Source: Flavobacterium odoriferum (GTDB lineage Bacteria; Bacteroidota; Bacteroidia; Flavobacteriales; Flavobacteriaceae). Taken from it: a DNA stretch of 64,000 bases. A program made the position numbers and the translations under genes. Where the stretch lies: the NCBI RefSeq assembly GCF_025499515.1, contig NZ_JAMKFA010000005.1, positions 208,684 through 272,683 on the forward strand, read 5' to 3'. The number at the start of each line of letters is the position of its first letter. Positions within the stretch are counted from its first letter, which is position 1. The notes beneath the pieces are model-generated. The model ran no database searches. It saw nothing but the letters and a program-made list of their open reading frames with translations, and had not been told where the DNA came from. Of this stretch, positions 22,835 to 31,511 are shown piece by piece.

Positions 22835-25708
22835 ATGACCAGCCAACCCGAACAAATATTAGAAAACAATCTTATTGCACAATTAGCCAAATTAGGTTAC
22901 AAAAAAGTCGAAATCAAAGATGAAACCGATTTGTTAGCCAATTTAAAAGTGCAATTGGAAATTCATAATAAAATCACCTTAACCGATAGCAGTTTTCAGC
23001 AAATTTTAAACTACATCAACAAAGGAAACATTTACGAAAGAGCGCAAATCTTACGTGACCGTGTTCCTTATACCAATGAACATGGCGAAACCAAAACTAT
23101 TGAGTTAATCAATCAAATCCACTGGTGTCAAAATCAATTCCAAGTTACCCAACAGGTAAGCATGGAAGGAAAATATAAAAATCGTTATGATGTTACTATC
23201 TTAATCAACGGTTTGCCCCTAGCCCAAATTGAATTAAAGCGAAGAGGATTAGAACTAAAAGAAGCGTTTAACCAAATCAACCGCTACGAAAGACATTCGT
23301 TTACTGCTGGTTTTGGTTTATTTCAATTTGTGCAATTGTTTGTCATTAGCAACGGTGTAAACACTAAGTATTTTGCTAATGCACCCATAAAAGCACGTTC
23401 GTTCAAACAAACTTTTTATTGGACAGACGTCAGTAACAATCTAATTACTCAACTACCCGATTTTACCGATTTATTTTTAGAGCCGTGTCATTTATCCAAA
23501 ATGATAACTAAGTACATTGTCTTAAATGAATCGTATCGCATGTTGATGGTTTTACGCCCGTACCAATTTTATGCTACCGAAGCCATAGTAGAACGAGTAA
23601 AAACAACTACTAAATTTGGTTACATTTGGCATACAACAGGTTCAGGAAAAACGCTAACATCGTTTAAAACCGCCCAAATCTTAACCAATTTACCCGAAGT
23701 TTACAAAGTAGTTTTTGTGGTAGATAGAAAAGATTTGGATTACCAAACCACCAAAGAATTCAACAGTTTTTCCAAAGGAAGCATTGACGGAACCAACAAT
23801 ACGAATACGCTAGTTAACCAATTGGCAGATCAAACTAAATTGATTGTTACTACTATTCAGAAGTTAAATACGGCTATTTCAAAAACTAATTATTTAAACC
23901 GTATTACTCATTTAATAGACCAACGTATTGTTTTTATTTTTGATGAATGTCACCGCAGCCAATTTGGAAAAACGCATGACGACATTAAAAACTTCTTTAC
24001 AGCAAGCCAAATGTTTGGTTTCACAGGAACTCCTATTTTTGAAGAAAATGCGGGTTCTAATGAATTTGGTAAACGTACCACTGCAATGTTATTTGAAAAA
24101 TGTTTGCACAAATATGTAATTACCAATGCCATTAAAGACGAAAACGTTTTAAAATTTTCGATAGAATACATCAGTACATTCAAAAGAAAAGACCAAATTT
24201 TAGACATTGAAGTTGAAGCTATTGATGAAGCCGAAGTAATGGAAGCACCACAACGTTTAAACAACATTGTGGATTATATTATTGCAAATCATAGTCGTAA
24301 GACACACAACAAATCATTCACAGGAATGTTTTGTGTTTCAAGTGTCGAAACTTTAATCAAGTACTACCAATTGTTTCATCAAAAAAGACAAGACGGCTTG
24401 CATAATTTAAAGGTTGCAACCATTTTTTCGTATGCAGCAAACGAAGACGATGCCGAAGCAAAAGGACTTTTTATTGATGATGAATTTTCAGAGGAAAACC
24501 CAACAGAATTATTAATTGCAGCCGAACCAAAAACAGCTTACAATTCAAAACATACTAGAGAATATTTAGACGATTTTATTTCACATTACAATAAAGATTT
24601 CAATACAAATTATTCAACAAAAGATAGCATTTCGTTTTACAACTATTACAACGATATTGCCAAACGAGTAAAAAATAAAGACATTGATATTTTACTAGTT
24701 GTAAATATGTTTTTAACTGGATTTGACAGCAAAACATTAAATACACTTTATGTAGATAAAAACTTGAAATATCACGGTTTAATTCAAGCATATTCTAGAA
24801 CTAACCGTATTTTAGACGAAGTAAAATCGCAAGGAAATATAGTTAGCTTTAGAAACTTAAAAAAAGCTACAGATGATGCCATTCAATTGTTTTCCAATTT
24901 GGATGCCAAAGAAATCATCATCATGGAGCCTTATGAAGATTATATTAAACTATTCAATTTAGCTTATGCTGAATTACTTGAAATTGCGCCAACGGTTGAT
25001 AGTGTAAATGGTTTTATTACAGAAGAACAAGAATTAGAATTTGTAACTGCATTTAGAGAATTAATGCGTTTAAAAAACAAATTAATCACTTTTACTGAAT
25101 TTAGTTTTGAAAATCTACAAATGGAAGAACAGACCTTTGAAGATTATAAAAGCAAGTATTTAGACTTGTATGACAAAACCAAATCGGATAGTAAAAAAGA
25201 ATTAGTGTCCATTTTAGACGATATTGACTTTGAATTGGAGCTAATCCACCGTGACGAGGTAAACGTTTCTTATATCATGCGATTATTAACTCAATTGAAA
25301 GATGAAACTTCTGAACAAGAACACGAAAAACAAAAACAAAGAATAATTGACATCATTGCTGGAGAATCTCAATTAAGAAGCAAACGAGAATTGATTGAGA
25401 GATTCATCAACAATCACTTACCACAAATTGAAGACACCGATTTAGTTGAAGAAAAATTTGACGAATATTTAAAAGTGGAAAGAAAAGCTGCTATTCAGGA
25501 ATTAAGCAATGAAGAAAACTTAAATCAAATGATATTAGAGCAAGTTATTGGAAACTATCTTTTTACGAACAAAAAACCTCTTAGAGATGAAATTATTGCA
25601 ACTATGCAACAACGACCTTCTCTAAAAGAACGTGCCTCAACAACAGAACGAATTACAAATAAAATTATCAACTTTGTAGAAACGTTTATTAGTGGTTTTG
25701 CTGGGTAA
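22835..25708 (+). CDS. hsdR: Type I restriction enzyme endonuclease/translocase subunit
   Basis: A 957-residue HsdR. The N-terminal nuclease domain holds a QIELKRRG (ExK) motif near residues 131-138; the SF2 translocase has Walker A HTTGSGKT near 264-271, DECHRSQ (motif II) near 369 and the FTGTP motif III, with motif VI in YSRTNRILD. The C-terminal helical region that docks on HsdM-HsdS is present. Full length and intact. It cuts unmodified DNA after ATP-driven translocation together with HsdM and HsdS, from which it is separated by five to six kilobases of inserted accessory genes and a terminator. Confidence 0.95.
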   Translation: MTSQPEQILENNLIAQLAKLGYKKVEIKDETDLLANLKVQLEIHNKITLTDSSFQQILNYINKGNIYERAQILRDRVPYTNEHGETKTIELINQIHWCQNQFQVTQQVSMEGKYKNRYDVTILINGLPLAQIELKRRGLELKEAFNQINRYERHSFTAGFGLFQFVQLFVISNGVNTKYFANAPIKARSFKQTFYWTDVSNNLITQLPDFTDLFLEPCHLSKMITKYIVLNESYRMLMVLRPYQFYATEAIVERVKTTTKFGYIWHTTGSGKTLTSFKTAQILTNLPEVYKVVFVVDRKDLDYQTTKEFNSFSKGSIDGTNNTNTLVNQLADQTKLIVTTIQKLNTAISKTNYLNRITHLIDQRIVFIFDECHRSQFGKTHDDIKNFFTASQMFGFTGTPIFEENAGSNEFGKRTTAMLFEKCLHKYVITNAIKDENVLKFSIEYISTFKRKDQILDIEVEAIDEAEVMEAPQRLNNIVDYIIANHSRKTHNKSFTGMFCVSSVETLIKYYQLFHQKRQDGLHNLKVATIFSYAANEDDAEAKGLFIDDEFSEENPTELLIAAEPKTAYNSKHTREYLDDFISHYNKDFNTNYSTKDSISFYNYYNDIAKRVKNKDIDILLVVNMFLTGFDSKTLNTLYVDKNLKYHGLIQAYSRTNRILDEVKSQGNIVSFRNLKKATDDAIQLFSNLDAKEIIIMEPYEDYIKLFNLAYAELLEIAPTVDSVNGFITEEQELEFVTAFRELMRLKNKLITFTEFSFENLQMEEQTFEDYKSKYLDLYDKTKSDSKKELVSILDDIDFELELIHRDEVNVSYIMRLLTQLKDETSEQEHEKQKQRIIDIIAGESQLRSKRELIERFINNHLPQIEDTDLVEEKFDEYLKVERKAAIQELSNEENLNQMILEQVIGNYLFTNKKPLRDEIIATMQQRPSLKERASTTERITNKIINFVETFISGFAG

Positions 25709-25782
25709 TCGAAAAGCGGCAACCAATGGTTGCAATGTTTTATCAACCATAATTAGATAGATAGGTAAATTGATAGAAACGC

Positions 25783-25952
25783 ACGTAATAAAACTTCAAT
25801 CAACGTATTTTAAACGTGAATTGATTTTACGTTGAACGTGATTACTACGTAACGTTTAACGTAAATTGAACGTAAACTTGTTTTACGTTAAACGTAAATT
25901 CAACGTAACGTTTAACGTAAATTCAACGTGAATCTATTTTACGTTTAACGTT
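25783..25952. repeat. ACGT-rich repeat array at the island's right end
   Basis: About 17 ACGT tetramers in 170 bp. A longer unit, AACGTAAATT(G/C)AACGT, occurs three times at about 25858, 25890 and 25913, interleaved with palindromic TTTACGTTAAACGTAAA-like segments. The mixture of direct and inverted copies suggests multiple binding sites for one protein: excisionase, integrase arm domain, or a replication or partition protein. Confidence 0.8.
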
Positions 25953-26059
25953 ATTTCTTATATGTTATTTTTAGAAAATTATTGATTATAAACCACAATA
26001 AAAAATTACTTTCAATTCTCATTTTGATTAAAAATAAAATTGTATTTTTGGTCTTATAA

Positions 26060-26086
26060 CCGTAAACATTACCGTAAACGATTTTA
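26060..26086 (+). repeat. Right paired CGTAAAC motif (putative integrase arm site)
   Basis: Two direct CGTAAAC copies 12 bp apart, ending CGATTTTA. Matches 751-777 at the left end at 22 of 27 positions in the same orientation. It lies 44 bases inside attR. Confidence 0.5.
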
Positions 26087-26130
26087 TCAAAAAACGCTTA
26101 TTTTTCGTGTAAAATATAATGATTGGGGCA

Positions 26131-26176
26131 ATTCATAACCCTGAGGTCACGGGTTCAACTCCCGTCTTCGCTACGA
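26131..26176 (+). repeat. attR: orphan tRNA-Met 3' fragment
   Basis: A perfect copy of 625-670. Only the anticodon loop to 3' end is present, with no promoter or 5' half, so this is not a second tRNA gene but the original 3' end displaced by integration. Confidence 0.93.
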
Positions 26177-26183
26177 GTTTCAA

Positions 26184-26216
26184 AGGTTTCAAGATTTTTT
26201 CTTGAAACCTTTTTTA
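26184..26216 (+). terminator. Original terminator of tRNA-Met
   Basis: AGGTTTCAAG (26184-26193) and CTTGAAACCT (26201-26210) form a 10-bp stem followed by Ts. It lies 8 bases after the orphan tRNA fragment, just outside the island, and was presumably the tRNA terminator before integration. Confidence 0.8.
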
Positions 26217-26543
26217 TTATATTCATTTTCAAAATCAACATCTTATAACTTACTGAATATTAAAGTTGTATATTTTTATTTGATAAATAATTTATACAAC
26301 TTGTCTTGATTTTTTTTACAATATATTCCCAAAACGAACCACTTATCCAAAAATCTTCATCAGTTATTAATTAGTAATTGATATTCAGTCTTATAATAAT
26401 AAACTTTGCTTAACAGTGAAGTAATCCATAGCGCCATAAAATTTATATTTCTTCGAATTATACTCAAAAAACAGCATTTATACCCAAAAATCTATTCACT
26501 GAAATGAACTAAAACGAATACTAATTTTAAATGCAAACAATTT
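26217..26543. other. Intergenic region upstream of T9SS protein
   Basis: AT-rich, no reading frame or RNA gene seen. It probably contains the promoter of the downstream secreted protein, but I see no convincing TTTG-N19-TAnnTTTG pair. Confidence 0.5.
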
Positions 26544-29500
26544 ATGGAAAAGAAAACTACCTCAATTACACGCAATTTTGTGTTGCTTATTGTTTTCTGG
26601 TTCGTTGGACAATTGAGTTGTCAAGCACAAACTTTAATTTCTTATCAAGGATTTGATAGCACAATTTCGGATACATGGAATTACACTAATTCTTTAAACA
26701 CAGGAACAATTGGAACAAATACAACAAGATTTGTTTCTTCACCAAATTCATTGCGTTTTGGTGGCTCGAATTCCTCAATATCAGGAATTATTTATAATGA
26801 CCCTAGTATAAATTTCTCAAATGTAAATATTAGTGCTTATACGAATGTAAAAGTAACAATCCATTTTTCTTGCGATGGGACTCCAGACGACAATGACGAT
26901 TTGTACTTAGATGTATCTTATAACAATGGTATTTCTTACACCTCAACTAAACTAATTGATGGAAAAAATGACACAAGTGATAATCTCGCTTTTTCACATG
27001 CTGCTTCTAGCGGAATTACGGTTGGCTCATCATATATTTTTACTATTCCAAATGGAAATTCGCAAGCTTTAGTTAGAATACGATTTGACGAAAGAGACAA
27101 TCAAGGTAACACAGGAGACTATTATTTTATTGATAATGTGAGTTTGTCAGGAACTCCTGTTGGTAACTATATTGATGTTACGGGAACAGATAATATTGCT
27201 GTATCATACAATTCATTGGCATCAATGAGTAATGGAACCGATTTTGGAACAACACAAGTTGGTGCCACTCCAATAATTAAAACTTTTACAATTAAAAATA
27301 TAGGTTCAAATACTATAAATTTATCTGGAAGTCCAACCATCCAACTAACTGGGAGTACTGATTTTAGTGTAAGTAGTTCCCCCTCAAGTACGATAAATAG
27401 CGAAACTTCAACAACATTTCAAATTACTTTTAACCCATTAGTATTAGGCACAAAATCAGCTATAGTTTCAATTCCAAGCAATGCAGATACAAATAATCCA
27501 TACTTATTTGAAATAAAAGGAGAAGGAATTCAAACTTTTTTTGATAGTGATAATGATGCAGTTTATGATAATATTGATATTGATGATGATAACGATTGTA
27601 TTCAAGATGCTACAGAAGAAAATAATTGTAATTTAATGAATGGACCAAAAGTAAATTATAAATTTTTAAATGAGACTTTTGGAACAGGTACAAGAACAAC
27701 AATTAACACTACATACGATGCTATAACAACATATTGCTATGAAGACGGAAGCGCTGGAACGAATACTCCTGAATGCCCAAATTTAAGCACCATTGATTTA
27801 AATGACGGAAAATATACGGTAGGCTCAACGGCTCAAATTGCCTCGTGGGCAGCAGCCTATTGGCATTTAGGCGGAGATCACACAGGTGACGTAAATGGCA
27901 GAATGGCTATTTTTAATGCTTCATATACTCCAGGCATTTTTTATACTGCTACTATTTCTGGTGCGTTGCCAAATATTCCTATAACCTATAGTTTCTGGGT
28001 TCTAAATTTAGACAGAACAGATGCACCTGGAATTGCTACACGATTAAGACCTGATGTAAGAGTTGAATTCAGAGATATGAACGATGATATAATCACTTTT
28101 ATTGAAACAGGCGATATAACTCCAACCACTGCTGGGAATTTAGCAGGTGATTGGCAACATTTTACAGCTGATTTAGTATTGAATGTAAGTGCTTTTAAAG
28201 TGATTTTCATCAATAACGAAACAGGTGGAACAGGAAACGATATAGCTTTAGATGATATTTTAATCTCTCAAACATTATGCGATTTAGATAATGATGGCGT
28301 TGCTGATGTTTTTGATTTGGATTCGGATAATGATGGGATTCCTGATATTGTTGAAGTAAATTTAGGAAATCTAAGCGAAGGTAAAGCTTATGTAGTCAAC
28401 TGGTTAGACACAAACTTAAACGGAATGCACGATGCTGCCGAATCGCATTTAGTGCCTGATAATGATGGTGATGGTGTTCCAAACTATTTGGATTTAGATA
28501 GTGACAATGATACTATTTTTGATGTAGATGAATCTTGGGCAGAAAACAGCAATGCTTATATAGGCTATGAAAATGGTGATGGCGACATTAATGGTGATGG
28601 AACTGGTGACGGACCAGAATCTGAAACGTTTAGAAATAGTGACACAAATGCTGACGGAAATTTAGAAGGTTTTGGTGATGGAATCTTAGACATTTATGAT
28701 TACAATTTTGGGTTTTACGGAAATCTCAATCAAGGAACAAACATTATCCCTTTTAACAATTATGTTTTAGATGCAGATGGAGACGGAATTCCAAATTATC
28801 TTGATATAACTTCTGATGGGATTGCCTTTGATATTTCTAAAACGCTGTATGCAAATTTAGACACAAATAATGATGGAATAATTGACGGAACTACTGACAA
28901 TGATAAAGACGGAATAACAGATAATTTTGATACCAATGACAATCTATTTGGTTCTCCAAGAGATTTAGAACGAAAACTCTTTTTATCATTTGATGGAAGA
29001 AACGACTATGCAACAGACGTAGCATTAGTTGGCGGTTGGCAAAATGCTTCGTTAATGGCTTGGGTAAATATAAACAGCTCATTTATATCAGAAGGTGTAA
29101 TTGTAGGTCAAGACAAATTAAAATTAGTAATCGACAATACAAAAAAACTGAAAGTCATTGCAAATGGAACTTCTTTACAATACAATAATTCATTATCGGA
29201 TTCACAATGGATTCATGTTGCTGCAGTTTATGACGGAACAAATGGTTTACTAAACTTATACATTAATGGTGAAAAAACAAATAGTACTTCAATTTCTGGA
29301 ACATTAAATGCAGACTCTTCATTATTTACAATTGGTAAAAATCCGATTTCAAATACAGGATATTTCAAAGGAAAAATAGATGAAGTAAGACTATTTAATA
29401 TTGCCTTGTCGGATACACAATTGCAAAAAATGGTTTACCAAGAAATCAAAACCAATAGCGGTCAAATTAGAGGCGAAATTATTCCCAAAGATATTCCTTC

Positions 29501-31475
29501 TTTACCTTGGGCAAACCTGATTCGCTATTTCAGAATGGATAATTATAAGCACGATATTATTGACAATCACACTTCTGCAACAATTGATACTTCTGTAGGT
29601 GCGAAAATTTTTAATGTAAAAACTATAAAATATCAAGAAGCTCCAATGCCTTTCGTTACTGAACAATCAGGCAATTTTGCAACGGCTGTTAATTCAATTA
29701 CAAAAGAAATTAGAGGTTTAGACACCGATGATTACGATTGGTCGATAATTCATGCAAAACATAATATAACATCAGTAACTAACAACATTGACTTGGGATT
29801 ATTGATTGACCCATCGATTAACATCATCATGCAAGGCGATTCTAACCTTCAAAATGATTGGTATCTAAAATTAGATGGTAAAATAGATTTACAAGGTAAA
29901 TCACAATTATTACAAACTACAGAAAGTGATTTAGACCCTTCGAGTGCTGGATTTTTAGAACGCGATCAACAAGGAACAGGAAACAAATACAACTATAATT
30001 ATTGGTCATCACCAGTAAGTTCAATTATTTCAACAACAGAAAACAATACTGGTTTTACAATCGCAAATACATTAAAAGATGGCACCGATGCTAATAATCC
30101 TCAACCCATCTTGTGGATTGCAGGATATGATGGTGCTTCAAATCCATTGAAATTAGCAAAATTTTGGTTAAACAAATTCACAAACCTTACGCCTCTTTAT
30201 GCAAATTGGCAACAGATTAATGAAAACTCAACACTTTTAGTTGGGCAAGGTTTTACAATGAAAGGATCAGGTATAGCTACCGCACCAGCTATTGTATTAC
30301 AAAATTATGTTTTCTCTGGAAAACCAAATAATGGAGCTATCAACCATACTGGAATTCAAATTGCGCCTAACAATATACTCTTAACTGGAAACCCATACCC
30401 TTCTGCACTTGATGCAAATGATTTTATTATTGACAACCTAAGTTTTATTACAGGAACATTATATTTTTGGGAACATTACCCATCAAATAACACACACATT
30501 TTATCAGGATATCAAGGAGGCTATGGTGCAAGAAATCTTGTAGGTGGAATTGCACCAATTGCACCAGCATTAATAAGCGGTGCGGGTTCAAGTAGCAGAA
30601 TTCCTGGTAGAAATATTCCGGTGGCTCAAGGCTACATTATTAAAGGAAATGACATTGGAGGACAAATAACATTCCAAAACAGCCAAAGAGATTTTGTAAA
30701 AGAAGATGAAATTAATTCCAATGTCATGTTTAGAAGCGATTTAAAAGCAAACGAACAAGAAAATAGTATTAGCGCACAAGCATCTGGTTTTACAACCATA
30801 CGATTAGGTTTTACAGGTTGCACAAATATGCATCGTCAATTATTGCTCGGTTTTATGAATCAATATGCAGATGATAATTACAACCCTGGATATGACGGAG
30901 AAATATTAGATCCACAACCAAATGATGCATATTTTGCATTGGGTAGCATTAATCTTATCATTCAAGGAGTTGGTTATTTTAATACCGCTAATATTTATCC
31001 ATTAACCGTAGTAAGTAACCAATCTGGATTAATAAAATTTATGATTGATGATTTAGAAAATTTTGATTCAAATCAACCAATTTATATACATGATAATTTA
31101 ACAGATACCTATCATGATATCAGTAATAGTATGTTTGAAATAATTGTACCAGCTGGGATAATTTCTTCAAGATTTAGTTTACGATTTTACAATCCAACAT
31201 TATCATCTGATTCTAACTCTATTGAAAATACAATAATTGCTTTTTTTGATTCCCAAAATCAAGAAATTAAAATCAATAATCCAGTAACAAATTTACTTAT
31301 TGAAGAAGTTACACTTTATTCAATATTAGGACAAAAATTAGAAATTTGGAATGTATTAAATCAAGATCAAAAAAACATATCCTTAAAAGTAAAAAATCTT
31401 AGTAAAGGTATTTACATATTGTTATTTAAAACCAATGATTCAAAATCTATTAGTAAAAAAATAATTTATAAATAA
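26544..31475 (+). CDS. Giant secreted T9SS protein with anchor-D, TSP3-like and LamG-like domains
   Basis: A 1643-residue protein. Signal peptide (ending near SCQAQT), an N-terminal galactose-binding-like region, a choice-of-anchor D/ASPM-SPD-2-Hydin-type domain (about 225-330), calcium-binding thrombospondin type 3-like Asp/Asn repeats (DSDNDAVYDNIDIDDDND and several up to about 810), a LamG/concanavalin-like domain (about 810-970) and a C-terminal type A T9SS sorting domain (SLKVKNLSKGIYILLF...KKIIYK). Exported across the outer membrane and probably attached to the surface or released. Its C-terminal 600 residues resemble those of the neighbouring 1899-residue protein (NYNYWSSPVS, NLTPLYANWQQINENS). 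Function likely adhesion or surface binding; unproven. Confidence 0.85.
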   Translation: MEKKTTSITRNFVLLIVFWFVGQLSCQAQTLISYQGFDSTISDTWNYTNSLNTGTIGTNTTRFVSSPNSLRFGGSNSSISGIIYNDPSINFSNVNISAYTNVKVTIHFSCDGTPDDNDDLYLDVSYNNGISYTSTKLIDGKNDTSDNLAFSHAASSGITVGSSYIFTIPNGNSQALVRIRFDERDNQGNTGDYYFIDNVSLSGTPVGNYIDVTGTDNIAVSYNSLASMSNGTDFGTTQVGATPIIKTFTIKNIGSNTINLSGSPTIQLTGSTDFSVSSSPSSTINSETSTTFQITFNPLVLGTKSAIVSIPSNADTNNPYLFEIKGEGIQTFFDSDNDAVYDNIDIDDDNDCIQDATEENNCNLMNGPKVNYKFLNETFGTGTRTTINTTYDAITTYCYEDGSAGTNTPECPNLSTIDLNDGKYTVGSTAQIASWAAAYWHLGGDHTGDVNGRMAIFNASYTPGIFYTATISGALPNIPITYSFWVLNLDRTDAPGIATRLRPDVRVEFRDMNDDIITFIETGDITPTTAGNLAGDWQHFTADLVLNVSAFKVIFINNETGGTGNDIALDDILISQTLCDLDNDGVADVFDLDSDNDGIPDIVEVNLGNLSEGKAYVVNWLDTNLNGMHDAAESHLVPDNDGDGVPNYLDLDSDNDTIFDVDESWAENSNAYIGYENGDGDINGDGTGDGPESETFRNSDTNADGNLEGFGDGILDIYDYNFGFYGNLNQGTNIIPFNNYVLDADGDGIPNYLDITSDGIAFDISKTLYANLDTNNDGIIDGTTDNDKDGITDNFDTNDNLFGSPRDLERKLFLSFDGRNDYATDVALVGGWQNASLMAWVNINSSFISEGVIVGQDKLKLVIDNTKKLKVIANGTSLQYNNSLSDSQWIHVAAVYDGTNGLLNLYINGEKTNSTSISGTLNADSSLFTIGKNPISNTGYFKGKIDEVRLFNIALSDTQLQKMVYQEIKTNSGQIRGEIIPKDIPSLPWANLIRYFRMDNYKHDIIDNHTSATIDTSVGAKIFNVKTIKYQEAPMPFVTEQSGNFATAVNSITKEIRGLDTDDYDWSIIHAKHNITSVTNNIDLGLLIDPSINIIMQGDSNLQNDWYLKLDGKIDLQGKSQLLQTTESDLDPSSAGFLERDQQGTGNKYNYNYWSSPVSSIISTTENNTGFTIANTLKDGTDANNPQPILWIAGYDGASNPLKLAKFWLNKFTNLTPLYANWQQINENSTLLVGQGFTMKGSGIATAPAIVLQNYVFSGKPNNGAINHTGIQIAPNNILLTGNPYPSALDANDFIIDNLSFITGTLYFWEHYPSNNTHILSGYQGGYGARNLVGGIAPIAPALISGAGSSSRIPGRNIPVAQGYIIKGNDIGGQITFQNSQRDFVKEDEINSNVMFRSDLKANEQENSISAQASGFTTIRLGFTGCTNMHRQLLLGFMNQYADDNYNPGYDGEILDPQPNDAYFALGSINLIIQGVGYFNTANIYPLTVVSNQSGLIKFMIDDLENFDSNQPIYIHDNLTDTYHDISNSMFEIIVPAGIISSRFSLRFYNPTLSSDSNSIENTIIAFFDSQNQEIKINNPVTNLLIEEVTLYSILGQKLEIWNVLNQDQKNISLKVKNLSKGIYILLFKTNDSKSISKKIIYK

Positions 31476-31505
31476 AAAAAAGCCCTTAAAAAGGGCTTTT
31501 TTTTT
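31474..31505. terminator. Bidirectional terminator between convergent genes
   Basis: AAAAAGCCCTT and AAGGGCTTTTT form a stem with a short A-rich loop, flanked by an A run on one side and a T run on the other. It serves both the plus-strand gene ending at 31475 and the minus-strand gene ending at 31512. Confidence 0.85.
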
Positions 31506-31511
31506 ATTAAA

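Larger units (their letters stand above)
25709..26130. other. Non-coding right end of the island
   Basis: Contains no gene. It holds the ACGT-rich repeat array (25783-25952), the right paired CGTAAAC motif (26060-26086) and the inner side of attR. A GGCAACCAATGGTTGC inverted repeat at about 25717-25733 follows hsdR and may help end transcription. Confidence 0.7.
625..26176. mobile_element. 25.5 kb tRNA-Met-integrated genomic island
   Basis: The island is bounded by a 46-bp perfect direct repeat (625-670 and 26131-26176) made of the anticodon loop to 3' end of tRNA-Met. A tyrosine integrase lies directly beside the left repeat, followed by an excisionase-like gene, iterons, a RepA-like ATPase and a primase-like gene. 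Cargo is a run of integron-like cassettes and a type I restriction locus holding a toxin-antitoxin-chaperone-like trio. No relaxase, type IV secretion or virion gene is visible, so it is not a self-transmissible ICE as read. It could be a mobilizable element using foreign machinery, a phage-satellite-like element, or a degenerate ICE. Confidence 0.9.

Noticed and set aside
26131..26176. Second tRNA-Met gene at the right end
   Set aside because: Only the anticodon-loop to 3' part is present, with no 5' half or promoter. It is the attachment-site copy.
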